A stretch of DNA of 64,000 bases from positions 29,433 through 93,432 of the forward strand of contig DDIR01000061.1 in assembly GCA_002338715.1 (NCBI GenBank), written 5' to 3'. Source of the DNA: Phycisphaerales bacterium UBA1845. GTDB taxonomy: Bacteria > Planctomycetota > Phycisphaerae > UBA1845. This document shows positions 19,984 to 28,826 of this stretch, piece by piece. Each line of letters starts with the position of its first letter. Position 1 is the first letter of the stretch. The notes beneath the pieces are model-generated. The model was not told where the DNA came from and did not search any database. It saw nothing but the letters and a program-made list of their open reading frames with translations. Both the position numbers and the translations under genes were made by a program.

Positions 19984-20919
19984 ATGATGACGGACCCCAA
20001 CCCTCACGCCCATTCGCAATCCGGCGATCAACCTGCGTACCCACCGGATGAAGAACTCACGACAGAATTAATCGAAGGCGTCACGTTTGACGACCGCACG
20101 CCCTATGCCCATGCCCGCGAATCGGGACAGCGCGCGTTTTTCAAGATGTGCCGTTGGGTGTGGTCGGCTGGCAAGTATCGATTGACCCATTTGGCGCTGT
20201 CGCGTCCGTCCAGGCATTCGCGCCGCTTCGCCCGCATTCATGTACTTATGTTTTCAATCGCAGTCGCATTCTGCGTGTTTACCAATGCGGCGCTCCATTC
20301 GGTTCGCGTCGGACCGGGCATGCAAAATGAGACCACCACCCCGGCAGGTAAGGGTTGGGCTGAAATCGTCACCCGTCCATTTCCCACACCCACTGCATTC
20401 GCCGAAAGCGTGGTCGTCTCCAGCGTGTGGTTCAACGCCACCTGGGCTGCGATGGCGGCGGGTATCGCCTGGCTGGTATCTGTCGTTTTTGGAATGCTGC
20501 TGGTTGGAATGTTTGCATCACTTGCGCGGCGAAGCCTGCAATCGGAGCATCGCACGGAACCGCTGCTGCGGTGTGCGATTCACTATGGCACGAGTTGGCT
20601 TTGGTTTCCTATCGCGGCGATACTGGTACTTGGCGTGCGGCCGGTGGCGGTCCTCGGTAAGGTCGCGGGTTGGACCTTCGCTCCCAAGACGATTGTCTTC
20701 GACGCGGTCGCGCTGCTTCTGACGATTTTCGGATTGCTGCTGGGCTGGTTCTGGTTGATCCGACTGGGGGGGGCTGTCCCGAAAGGCTCGCGCAAGTCAG
20801 CCAGCCGATTCTTTATATTCCTGGGCCCGCTGAGCATGATCATTGTGATCGGTGCGATCGGTTACGGGATGTACTTTCTTTCCAACGAATTACCCCGACG
20901 ATTGAATCTTAACTGGTAG
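19984..20919 (+). CDS. Integral membrane protein of unknown function
   Basis: 311 residues. A soluble N-terminus of about 85 residues (acidic, then basic) is followed by about four transmembrane segments: near residues 88-105 (VLMFSIAVAFCVFTNAAL), 155-180, 200-225 and 235-260, with a last one near 280-300 (FFIFLGPLSMIIVIGAIGYG). I recognise no family. It starts 31 bases after the lipoprotein and ends 11 bases before guaA, so it belongs to the same run of genes. Confidence 0.7.
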   Translation: MMTDPNPHAHSQSGDQPAYPPDEELTTELIEGVTFDDRTPYAHARESGQRAFFKMCRWVWSAGKYRLTHLALSRPSRHSRRFARIHVLMFSIAVAFCVFTNAALHSVRVGPGMQNETTTPAGKGWAEIVTRPFPTPTAFAESVVVSSVWFNATWAAMAAGIAWLVSVVFGMLLVGMFASLARRSLQSEHRTEPLLRCAIHYGTSWLWFPIAAILVLGVRPVAVLGKVAGWTFAPKTIVFDAVALLLTIFGLLLGWFWLIRLGGAVPKGSRKSASRFFIFLGPLSMIIVIGAIGYGMYFLSNELPRRLNLNW

Positions 20920-20929
20920 AATCCGCCCC

Positions 20930-22480
20930 ATGTCCAATGCCACCATCGCCGTTCTCGACTATGGCAGTCAGTACACGCAGTTGATTGCCCGCCGTGTGCG
21001 TGAACACCAGACGCACAGTCTGATCTTCGCACCGAATACCACCGCCGGCGATCTCGCGCAGCACAACATCGTCGGCATCATTCTCTCCGGCGGGCCAGCC
21101 AGCATCTACGACGACAATGCGCCGCAATGCGACCCATCGCTGCTTGAGATGAACGTTCCGATTCTCGGCATTTGCTACGGCATGCAGGCGTTGGTTCGGG
21201 CGCTGAAGGGCGAAGTCGTCTCCACGGTGCGCCGCGAGTACGGACGCACGCAGCTCGAAGTTGTCAAGCCGGACAAACTGCTCGGGCGTTTGCCGTCACC
21301 CTTTACTGTCTGGATGAGCCACGGCGACATGGTCGACCGCGTGCCCGATCAATTTGAGGTCATCGCCAAGACGGCCAACTGTCCCATCGCTGCCGTCCGC
21401 CACAAATCCCGCGAGATTTACGGTTTGCAGTTTCATCCGGAAGTGTCGCACACGCAGCACGGACCGCAGATCATCCGCAACTTTCTGAGCGAAGTGTGCA
21501 AAGCCCCGATGGATTGGGTGATGGGCCACGTCGTGCGCAACTCCATCGCCAACATCAAAGCGCAGGTGGGCGAGAGCAACCGCGTGATCTGCGGGCTTTC
21601 CGGCGGTGTGGACAGCAGCGTGACTGCCGCCCTGTTGCACGAGGCGATCGGCGATCAACTGGTTTGCGTGTTTGTCGACAACGGACTGCTTCGCAAAGGC
21701 GAATTGGAACTGGTTGAATCGACGTTTCGCGAACACTTCGCCATCGATCTGCGCGTCGCCCATGAGAGCGAACGATTCCTCACGGCGCTCAATGGCGTCA
21801 CCAATCCCGATCAAAAGCGCCGCATCATCGGCAAGACATTCGTCGATGTATTCAAGCTCGCTGCCTCCGAAATCAAGGACGCCAAATTCCTCGCGCAGGG
21901 AACGCTCTATCCCGACGTCATCGAATCTGGCGCCGGTCCGCACGGCAAATCCGCAAGCATCAAATTGCATCACAATGTCGGCGGGTTGCCAGCCGAGTTG
22001 GGGTTCGAATTGATCGAACCGTTGCGCGATCTGTTCAAAGACGAAGTTCGTCGCATGGGTGAGCACCTCGACCTTCCGCCGGAGATCATCTGGCGACATC
22101 CGTTCCCCGGACCGGGGTTGGCGGTTCGCATCATCGGCGAAATCACGCCCGAGCGCGTCGCCCTGCTGCAACAAGCCGACGCCATCACCATCGAAGAGAT
22201 TCGAGCGGCTGGCTGGTATGACAAGATCGGCCAAGCATTTGCAGTGCTCCTGCCGATCAGCACGGTCGGTGTCATGGGCGACGCCCGCAGCTTCGCCGGA
22301 CAGCAGGTGGTGGCGATTCGATTCGTGGAGACAACGGACTTCATGACAGCCGACTGGGTGCGCGTGGACTACACGGTTCTTGAACGCATTTCGTCGCGAA
22401 TCATGAACGAGGTGGCTGGGATAAACCGCGTGGTCTACGACGTTTCGGGCAAACCGCCAGCCACGATTGAATGGGAATAA
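20930..22480 (+). CDS. guaA: GMP synthase (glutamine-hydrolysing)
   Basis: 516 residues, full length. Converts XMP to GMP using glutamine and ATP. The class I glutamine amidotransferase domain (about 1-190) has the nucleophile elbow GICYGMQ near residue 82 and FHPEVSHT near 168. The ATP-pyrophosphatase domain has the P-loop-like SGGVDSSVTAALL near 225. The C-terminal dimerisation domain ends in the conserved PPATIEWE. It follows guaB by two genes, so both GMP-specific steps are encoded here. Confidence 0.97.
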   Translation: MSNATIAVLDYGSQYTQLIARRVREHQTHSLIFAPNTTAGDLAQHNIVGIILSGGPASIYDDNAPQCDPSLLEMNVPILGICYGMQALVRALKGEVVSTVRREYGRTQLEVVKPDKLLGRLPSPFTVWMSHGDMVDRVPDQFEVIAKTANCPIAAVRHKSREIYGLQFHPEVSHTQHGPQIIRNFLSEVCKAPMDWVMGHVVRNSIANIKAQVGESNRVICGLSGGVDSSVTAALLHEAIGDQLVCVFVDNGLLRKGELELVESTFREHFAIDLRVAHESERFLTALNGVTNPDQKRRIIGKTFVDVFKLAASEIKDAKFLAQGTLYPDVIESGAGPHGKSASIKLHHNVGGLPAELGFELIEPLRDLFKDEVRRMGEHLDLPPEIIWRHPFPGPGLAVRIIGEITPERVALLQQADAITIEEIRAAGWYDKIGQAFAVLLPISTVGVMGDARSFAGQQVVAIRFVETTDFMTADWVRVDYTVLERISSRIMNEVAGINRVVYDVSGKPPATIEWE

Positions 22481-22761
22481 CCGATCGCAGAACGGGCATG
22501 GTTCATCCACGTGTCGGCTTAAAACAAACCGCGTAGAGCGGTTATCACCCCCGGTAAGTCGAGAACGTGGGCGGTCTTGGTAAAGCCAAAGTCGATTTTG
22601 CCGGCTTGCCGCGATTTTGACTCAATCAAAACGTTCTTGACGCCGATTCTTAGAGTATGCTAGGCTCGCCTGAGAATTATCACTTCGCGCTTTCAACCAA
22701 GAGATAAGTTACTGCGTTTGCAAACGTGTTTGGGGAAACCCGGTCCGTTGGGAGATGGATG

Positions 22762-22959
22762 ATGGATATTCAAAATGACGTGTGTACGTTGCAGGACTTC
22801 GTCGTTGATTCAGAAAACGTGATTCGTGACATTCAGTCGAACCAGCGCCCCGTGATGGTCACGAGCGATGGCGAACCCGGCGTTGTGATTATCCCCGCCG
22901 AATTCATGTCGACCAAGTTCAAAGCCCTCAAAGCCATCTGCGATTTGTCACCAGTCTAA
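22762..22959 (+). CDS. Small Phd/YefM-like antitoxin-type protein, orphan
   Basis: 65 residues. VMVTSDGEPGVVIIPAEFM resembles the core of Phd/YefM antitoxins (PVxVTxxGxPxAVLxSxxxY), which bind DNA and neutralise a partner toxin. ATG at 22762 is preferred: GGAG lies 7 bases upstream. No toxin gene follows: the next gene converges and overlaps its end by 4 bases, and the upstream 280 bases hold no toxin. It could be an orphan antitoxin or an unrelated small regulator. Confidence 0.55.
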   Translation: MDIQNDVCTLQDFVVDSENVIRDIQSNQRPVMVTSDGEPGVVIIPAEFMSTKFKALKAICDLSPV

Positions 22960-23642
22960 GCACCGTTTTCGGTGTCGCTTTCTTCTTCATCGTCAACATC
23001 TTCGACCCGACCGGCGGTTCGTGCCTTCGGTGGTTTGGTCAACAGCGACACCTGCGACCAGATCGATACGTTTAACAGTACAACCGACGCCAACACCCGA
23101 ATCCACCAAACCCATGGGCTGACCCTTGGCTTGATCGTGACAGGATTGAGCTGCGATGAAATCTTCAACTCAACCGCCCCGCCCGTCGCCACCATCTTGA
23201 AGTAACCGATCATGCCACCTGGCGGGTATTCGGTCTTCATGTATTCGGTAATGAACGCATGCAGTTCCGCCCGTATCTCATCGACTTTGCCACGCGGCTT
23301 GTGTACCTGCTTGTTTTCGATGGCTGCACGAACGAAATCCTCGGGGTAGTCAGCCGCTTCTTTCGTCACCGCGATCGACCAGCACACCAGCGACACCAAC
23401 ACCGTCGCAGTCATCGCTTTGGACCGCGAGACGAGTTGCGACTTGTCGGCTGACCGGTACATCGCCGCGCCGATGATCAAGCCAAAGAGCATGAAGAAAA
23501 ACAACCCCAGCATGGCGATGAGCGAAAGGGCATATGACAACAGCGTGTACCCCAGCACCGATGCGACGATCAACCCGACGATCGTCGGGACGAGGATGCT
23601 TCCCCCCTGCATTGACTTTGATTCATCTGAAACCGTGTTCAA
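22956..23642 (-). CDS. Membrane protein of unknown function
   Basis: 228 residues. Hydrophobic segments near residues 16-35 (ILVPTIVGLIVASVLGYTLL), 40-62, 78-92 and 175-192 (VLASVVLLNVSIW), ending in a strongly acidic tail. No family recognised. A TTG start at 23642 has AGGTGG just upstream; the next ATG (23612) has none. The stop overlaps the convergent small gene by 4 bases. Confidence 0.6.
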   Translation of the reverse strand: MNTVSDESKSMQGGSILVPTIVGLIVASVLGYTLLSYALSLIAMLGLFFFMLFGLIIGAAMYRSADKSQLVSRSKAMTATVLVSLVCWSIAVTKEAADYPEDFVRAAIENKQVHKPRGKVDEIRAELHAFITEYMKTEYPPGGMIGYFKMVATGGAVELKISSQLNPVTIKPRVSPWVWWIRVLASVVLLNVSIWSQVSLLTKPPKARTAGRVEDVDDEEESDTENGA

Positions 23643-23693
23643 TTTTCCACCTACTTATTGGTTGATCGCGTTCATTGATTGATCGCGCGGGGT

Positions 23694-24095
23694 CTAAACA
23701 AAACCAGCCTCCAGCCCACGGGCGATGCGAAACCCAAGCCAGCAACCGGCCAAGCATAGCAGGACACTGCCAACGACATTGACAATCGCGAGTGTGTACT
23801 CCCGCTCGAAAATCAGTTGGATCGTGTTGAGCGAAAACGAGCTGAACGTCGTGAATCCGCCCAGAAGCCCGACCAGAACCGCCACGCGGTATACGTGCGA
23901 CACCGCCGACTCTTCAAATCGAACCGTCAGGTAACCGATGGCCATGCTGCCGAGAACGTTGACCAGCATCGTACCGATGGGAAATTTCTCCGCACCGAAG
24001 AGTCGTTCAGCGCCAGCCGCCAGCGCGAAACGCAGCATGCTGCCCACCGCGCCGCCCAGACCGACCCATCCTGTTTGTATCAAAAGCGATCCCAA
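23694..24095 (-). CDS. crcB: Fluoride exporter CrcB/Fluc
   Basis: About 133 residues, four transmembrane helices; exports fluoride as a dual-topology dimer. Signature GGFTTFSSFSLNT near residue 80 and GGAVGSMLRF near residue 13 match the family, as does GTMLVNVLGS (the conserved Asn). TTG at 24095 gives the usual length with GAAGG upstream; an in-frame ATG at 24158 or 24236 would add 21 or 47 residues unlike CrcB. I saw no full fluoride riboswitch upstream. Confidence 0.88.
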   Translation of the reverse strand: MGSLLIQTGWVGLGGAVGSMLRFALAAGAERLFGAEKFPIGTMLVNVLGSMAIGYLTVRFEESAVSHVYRVAVLVGLLGGFTTFSSFSLNTIQLIFEREYTLAIVNVVGSVLLCLAGCWLGFRIARGLEAGFV

Positions 24096-24297
24096 AACGA
24101 TCTTGCCTTCATCATGACGCGACTGCGTTCGCCCCGCTCGCGAATCCAGTATCTGCATCACGGGACAATGTTTCGGGCTTATCTTCGAGTATCTTGGATT
24201 TGCTTGCAACATTCTGTACGCTGCCCTCATCAGCAATATCAGCGCGTCGGGAAGCGCGGCTGTGAAAACTTACGGCGGATGCCACAGCGGGGAAGTT

Positions 24298-24942
24298 ATG
24301 ACGAATCAACACGACGACACGTTGGCCGCGATCACCAGCGCTCAACTGCTGGCCATCCTCCGAACCACCGATCAACAGCGGGCTGACGATGCGGCCAGCG
24401 CCGTGATCGATGGCGGATTCAAACTGGTCGAATTCACCATGAATACGCCGGGAGCGCTCGATCTGATTGGCAAGTTCGCGGGCGACTCCCGCATCATCGT
24501 CGGGGCTGGCACGGTGCTTTCAACCGAACACGTCAAGCAAGCCGTCGATGCCGGAGCGCGCTTCATCGTGTCGCCGCACACCGATGCCGACGTCATCTCC
24601 GCGTCGCGCGAGCACGGCGTCGTCAGCGTACCCGGTGCGTATTCGCCTTCCGAAATGATGCAAGCCCACCATGTCGGCGCGGACATCATCAAGCTTTTTC
24701 CAGCGCCGGCTGATATCGCCCAATACGTGCGGCAACTCGTCGGACCGCTACCGCATTTGAAAATTCTGCCGACCGCGGGCGTAACGCCCGCCAACTTCCA
24801 AGCCGTCCTCGCTGCCGGCGCGTTTGGTGTGGGATTCGTCAGCTCGCTCTTTACGCCCGAAGACATCGCCGCGAGAAACTTCGACGCGATCAGACAACGG
24901 GCCGAGTCGATCGTTGCCGCGCATCGAGAATCGATCGGCTGA
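24298..24942 (+). CDS. KDPG/KHG-aldolase family protein (Eda-like)
   Basis: 214 residues, the normal length. Class I aldolase of the TIM-barrel type that splits 2-keto-3-deoxy-6-phosphogluconate or 4-hydroxy-2-oxoglutarate into pyruvate and an aldehyde. GAGTVLSTEHVKQAVDAGA and IIKLFPA (Schiff-base Lys) are present. Two spots differ from the enzymes I know: EFTMNTPGA in place of the usual E-V-T-L-R-T, losing the Arg, and SPHTD in place of S-P-G. Substrate is therefore uncertain. ATG 24298 follows GGGGAAG. Its 3' end overlaps the convergent thiE by 53 bases. Confidence 0.82.
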   Translation: MTNQHDDTLAAITSAQLLAILRTTDQQRADDAASAVIDGGFKLVEFTMNTPGALDLIGKFAGDSRIIVGAGTVLSTEHVKQAVDAGARFIVSPHTDADVISASREHGVVSVPGAYSPSEMMQAHHVGADIIKLFPAPADIAQYVRQLVGPLPHLKILPTAGVTPANFQAVLAAGAFGVGFVSSLFTPEDIAARNFDAIRQRAESIVAAHRESIG

Positions 24943-25945
24943 CCTTGCCCGGTTCGTCGTTTGCGATGATCGCCGTGCAGACAGCCACGCAATTCGCCCC
25001 CGCATCGAACACGTCGCCCGCGTTGTCCGCATTGATGCCGCCAATCCCCACCTTCGGAAGCTGTGTTAATTCCGCAACCTTTCGCATGCACTGCGGACCG
25101 GCTACCTCCGCGTCGGGTTTCAGCGCTGTGGCGAACATCGGTCCGACAGCCACATAGTCCGGATGCAGCGCCGTCGCCGCCCGCGCCTGTTCGACCGAAT
25201 GGGTGCTGATGCCAACGAGTAAATCCGCCCCCGCGATCCGCCGAACGGCATCGACGCTCAGATCGTCCTGCCCCACATGCACGCCGTCGGCTCCGCTTGC
25301 GAGGGCGATGTCGCAGCGATCATTGACGATCGAAATCGCCCCAGCATCGCGGCAACATTCGACGAACGCACCGGCATGGTCCAAAAGTTCCGCATCGCTG
25401 AGTCCCTTTTCGCGCAATTGAAAACAGACTTTGCCAACCTCGTCGGAAACACACTTGATCACGTCGCGCCAGGATTTTGTGCAAAGCGCTTCCGTAATCA
25501 GCACGTAAAGCCCCACATCCGCAAACGCCAAATGCGCTCGCATCAAGAGTGCCAATTCCTTCTCGATGTCGTATCCGCGGTAGCGCAACTGTTCGATGCG
25601 CCGGGCCATCGTCTCGTCAAACGTCTTGGCGTACTCTTCGATCACCCGCAGCGCTTCGCCCAGTCGTTTGCCAGCCGCCCGCACGACCGACTCCGCGTTT
25701 GGACGTTGGTACTCGCTTTCGGTCTCGTTGATCGTACCGACATCGCCGGCTGTGTTTCTCGCGAGCATCAGCGACTCGCGATCTCCCGACGCCACCGCGC
25801 CGACCAACTCGTGCCGCATCTCCTTAAGTCGCTTGGCCAGCGATTCATGATCGAGCACGAAGCGGGCGAAGTCTTCCATGACGCGAAAGGCTTCGCGGGC
25901 ACGGTTGAAATTGGCATCGATGATGCGGGCAACGGTGGGTTTCAT
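24890..25945 (-). CDS. thiE: ThiD2-ThiE fusion: thiamine-phosphate synthase
   Basis: 351 residues, longer than stand-alone ThiE (about 210). N-terminal about 130 residues match the ThiD2 domain (ARIIDANFNRAREAFRVMED); the C-terminal part is ThiE, joining HMP-PP and THZ-P into thiamine phosphate. ThiE marks: FQLREKGLSDAE, VNDRCDIALASGADGVHVGQ, VGPMFATALKP and VGIGGIN. ATG 25945 has AAAGG 7 bases upstream. No TPP riboswitch is evident upstream. The end overlaps the aldolase gene antisense by 53 bases. Confidence 0.9.
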   Translation of the reverse strand: MKPTVARIIDANFNRAREAFRVMEDFARFVLDHESLAKRLKEMRHELVGAVASGDRESLMLARNTAGDVGTINETESEYQRPNAESVVRAAGKRLGEALRVIEEYAKTFDETMARRIEQLRYRGYDIEKELALLMRAHLAFADVGLYVLITEALCTKSWRDVIKCVSDEVGKVCFQLREKGLSDAELLDHAGAFVECCRDAGAISIVNDRCDIALASGADGVHVGQDDLSVDAVRRIAGADLLVGISTHSVEQARAATALHPDYVAVGPMFATALKPDAEVAGPQCMRKVAELTQLPKVGIGGINADNAGDVFDAGANCVAVCTAIIANDEPGKVSRSILDARQRSTRPVV

Positions 25946-26278
25946 TCGGCGGCCTTTGTCGTTTGGCAAATGGTCATGCACGACGCGTCAACACAGCGGC
26001 TACGATCGCGTTGTGACCATCTGACTTCTGCTTAAAAATTCCGGGTCTGATAATACCACACTTGCAACGGTTCCGGCGGGTGAAGCGAACTTTTGGCATG
26101 TTTGACGCCCGCAAATATGGGCCATTCAACGATATTATCGCCCCAAATCACCCCCTTTCCCGCCCGCCGGACCGTCAGTCCGCACGCAGAAGAAAAGTAC
26201 CCATCCAAGGCAACCGAGAAACCATTGAGCGTCGGTGTCTGTCCGAAAATACACCCGCTCATTGGGGTCAAGATCGAG
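25946..26278. other. Divergent intergenic region
   Basis: 333 bases between thiE and the acidic coiled-coil gene. On the minus strand TGG-TATTAT (26050-26058) is an extended -10 candidate for thiE. Nothing else is clear. The start of the downstream gene is uncertain, so part of this region could be coding. Confidence 0.4.
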
Positions 26279-28102
26279 ATGACGTCATGGTTCAGACGAG
26301 GGATGCAGCTACTTGGCCGCGCCGTTGCAACGTTGCGACGGGCAAGCCGACCCGCGCGCAAGAATAAAGCCATGAAAGAATTCCCACTGACATTCGAACT
26401 CGTCCAACACGGCGAGGAGACGTCGCGCGAGGTCGCCAACCTCGAAGAACTGATCGCACTGCGAAGCGAGTTGGAATTGCTTGTACTGAGTCGCGCTGGG
26501 CAAAGTCGACTGGCCTGCATCGCGCTTTCCAATGCCGCGTCCTTTACCGACACCGAGCGGCCGACCGAGTTTCACGGCATCCTGGTCGACGCCCTGCACC
26601 CACGCGTTGCCAAAGCCATCGAACAGATTGATCGCGATTTTCCAGAAGTCATTGGCCAGGTCTGTCGCGACGTGATCGAAACAGAAGCCGCGTCCTTTCA
26701 TAAAGATGTTGCGGCGCTTCTCGTCACAAGCAAGTCGTCACGGGCCAAGGAACTTTCAAAAACATATGCACTTTCGGTGGGACTCACACCACCGGACTCC
26801 AACGAGATCGCCGAAACTCTCGACGAAAGCGAGAACACCATGACCGAAGAATCGAACGTCCCCGACCCCGCAAACAAGAACGAAGTCGAAGCCGGTCTGC
26901 CGACCGACGCCGTTGACGAACAGGCGGCTCAACCCGTCGCGCAGAACGACGCGAATAGCCCAGAGATGTTCGAGACGACCGAAGACTTCGAGATGAGCGA
27001 CGCCGAGGGATTCGATGATGTTGAAGACGCGCTCAATGCGATGGAGGCGGACCTCCAGGAATTGCAGGCGCTGGCTGGCAGTGATGTCGATGCTTCGACC
27101 GATGCCACCTCAGACATTCAAGACGCGACCGATGAAGCGCTTGATCAGGAACAAGCCAACGAACCCGAAAGCGCCATCGAAACTGCCGACGAGCCCTTTG
27201 GGTCGGACATGCAAGTTGAATCGACCTTTGAAGACGCGTCCGACCAGCTTCAGGATGTTGAAGCCGCGGATGTGGTGGAACCGATCGATTCAATCGAGGC
27301 GATGGACGCGACGGCCAGTGCGTCGGCCAACAGCGGCGCCATCGACAACGTGATCAACCAGGACGAAACCGTTTCGGCTGAGACGGACGCGCTTGAAGCG
27401 GCTGCATTTGAAACCGAAGTGGCGGCCACTCCCCCTGTGCCCCAGACCGAATCAACGACATCGAACTCTCAAACTCTTTCGGCTGCGACCGATACCGACG
27501 ATGATCTCGACGAAGCCGCCCTTGCCGCATCACTGGTGGCGTTCAACGAGGCGATCGCTGAAATCGGCGAGGACACGCCAGCCGCCAAGTCGACGAGCCG
27601 GCAAGATTCGGCCAGTGATGCGCCGAGCGAGCCGCTGTCGCAGGCACGTGAATCCACCCAATCGAAATCGGCGGGGTATCAACCGTCGACGACATCGCGA
27701 CGCCAGGCAACGTCGCGCAGTTCGTCGCAGCGTTCGCGGACGAGCGATGTGGAACTGTCGATTGGAAACTTCGCGGATTTCCTGCTGAACGAAGTTAATG
27801 GCATGTGGTCCGAAGCGCGGCAGGGACTCGACGAAATCTGCACGGTTCGTGATGAGATCATGGCCATCCGCGCCGAAGTCAGCCGCATCCACGAAGAAAT
27901 CAGAACGATGCGCAATTCGGTGATGACCGCGCGGCAGGATATTCGCGGCGTCCAGTCGCAAATCCAAAACCAACGCGACGACGCCAACCGAGCCCGTCAA
28001 CGCGCCGACAGCGCCGCACTAGACGCCCAAGCCGCCTGCGACCGGGCAGCAGCAGCCGCCAGAGAAGCAGAATCAATGGCCGCCCTATGCCAACCAAGAT
28101 AG
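26279..28102 (+). CDS. Large acidic low-complexity protein with C-terminal coiled coil
   Basis: About 607 residues. The N-terminal part (about 30-170) looks folded; the middle (about 180-440) is highly acidic with D/E and A and many FE-, ESA- and DATD-type repeats and is probably disordered. The end (about 500-607) is heptad-like, RIHEEIRTMRNSVMTARQDI then RQRADSAALDAQAACDRAAA. No family recognised. Start uncertain: ATG 26279 gives a basic tract MTSWFRRG; ATG 26372 is also plausible. Two palindromic repeats follow the stop within 50 bases. Confidence 0.6.
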   Translation: MTSWFRRGMQLLGRAVATLRRASRPARKNKAMKEFPLTFELVQHGEETSREVANLEELIALRSELELLVLSRAGQSRLACIALSNAASFTDTERPTEFHGILVDALHPRVAKAIEQIDRDFPEVIGQVCRDVIETEAASFHKDVAALLVTSKSSRAKELSKTYALSVGLTPPDSNEIAETLDESENTMTEESNVPDPANKNEVEAGLPTDAVDEQAAQPVAQNDANSPEMFETTEDFEMSDAEGFDDVEDALNAMEADLQELQALAGSDVDASTDATSDIQDATDEALDQEQANEPESAIETADEPFGSDMQVESTFEDASDQLQDVEAADVVEPIDSIEAMDATASASANSGAIDNVINQDETVSAETDALEAAAFETEVAATPPVPQTESTTSNSQTLSAATDTDDDLDEAALAASLVAFNEAIAEIGEDTPAAKSTSRQDSASDAPSEPLSQARESTQSKSAGYQPSTTSRRQATSRSSSQRSRTSDVELSIGNFADFLLNEVNGMWSEARQGLDEICTVRDEIMAIRAEVSRIHEEIRTMRNSVMTARQDIRGVQSQIQNQRDDANRARQRADSAALDAQAACDRAAAAAREAESMAALCQPR

Positions 28103-28110
28103 CCGCAAAC

Positions 28111-28132
28111 GTAGGGTGCGGTTTACCGCACC
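28111..28132. repeat. CACCCTAC-type palindrome, CCGCACC arm
   Basis: GTAGGGTGCGG-TTTA-CCGCACC: stem GGTGCGG/CCGCACC with a 4-base loop and the flanking GTAGG. Starts 8 bases after the stop of the acidic protein gene. Confidence 0.8.
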
Positions 28133-28150
28133 GGCAAACAATCGCAAAAG

Positions 28151-28173
28151 GTAGGGTGCGTCCCGGACGCACC
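28151..28173. repeat. CACCCTAC-type palindrome, GGACGCACC arm
   Basis: GTAG then GGTGCGTCC/GGACGCACC. Ends 2 bases from the stop codon of the convergent zinc-ribbon gene and 18 bases after the preceding copy. Confidence 0.85.
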
Positions 28174-28175
28174 TG

Positions 28176-28730
28176 CTAATCCACGAACGACCCACCCTGT
28201 ATGGTTCGAACCAAGCATGCCTCCACATGCCGGTTGATCTGCTTGGCACAATTCGTCGCGTTCCAGGAACCATTCAACTCCCAGTTATTTAGTGAGAGCA
28301 TCTTTCGTCCATCCCACCCCAGCACCACCATATGAATTGACCACCATCGGTGTTTGGCATGATTGATGTCGGCCATCTTGACGTATTCGGTCCCCGCCCC
28401 GGGGCGAGTGAGACTCACTCCGTTTCGATTGATAACCAACTCTCCGCGTTCGCCCAGATACATTTTGAAGATGATCCTGACGGCCAACACGCAATTCACG
28501 AACATCCAAAACCCAAAGAAATATACTCCCCAACTCCAATCACGCGCGGCAATACCAAATGCAGGCATCGTCATTCCGCCAAAAGCAATGGTCAAGAACA
28601 TTAGGGAGTCGCTTATTGGACACACCTTTACAAACGTCGTCTCGCCGTGATAAGCCAACCCGCACTCCGGACAGACATGATCGTCCGGAAGGCCTTCGAG
28701 CGAATAGCTGCATCGTGGGCATTGGTTCAT
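28176..28730 (-). CDS. Zinc-ribbon / two-helix / PH-like membrane protein, paralogue 1
   Basis: 184 residues. N-terminal zinc ribbon CPRCSYSLEGLP...CPECGLAYHGET (Cys4, residues 4-24), two hydrophobic segments near 45-80, then a beta-rich region with GELVINRNGVSLTRP and INHAKHRW that looks like a bacterial PH-like domain. The same layout is found in the next two genes, so this is a tandem paralogue family. Function unknown; a membrane sensor or trafficking adapter is a guess. The start MNQCPRC is shared by all three. Palindromic repeats lie on both sides. Confidence 0.7.
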   Translation of the reverse strand: MNQCPRCSYSLEGLPDDHVCPECGLAYHGETTFVKVCPISDSLMFLTIAFGGMTMPAFGIAARDWSWGVYFFGFWMFVNCVLAVRIIFKMYLGERGELVINRNGVSLTRPGAGTEYVKMADINHAKHRWWSIHMVVLGWDGRKMLSLNNWELNGSWNATNCAKQINRHVEACLVRTIQGGSFVD

Positions 28731-28784
28731 GGTTCGGGCTGGGCGATTGATCCTTCAGAGTACTTTCTTGGCGAATCATATCAG

Positions 28785-28810
28785 CAGGTGCGTCCGGGAC
28801 GCACCCTACG
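28785..28810. repeat. CACCCTAC-type palindrome
   Basis: CA then GGTGCGTCCGGGACGCACC then CTACG. It lies 16 bases from the stop of the zinc-ribbon gene at 28827. Confidence 0.85.
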
Positions 28811-28826
28811 TTTTATTGCGATTCCG

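Noticed and set aside
24096-24297. Fluoride riboswitch or hammerhead ribozyme before crcB, suggested by GCTGATGAGGGC on the minus strand
   Set aside because: The 5' half of the fluoride aptamer and the GAAA needed for a hammerhead are both absent.
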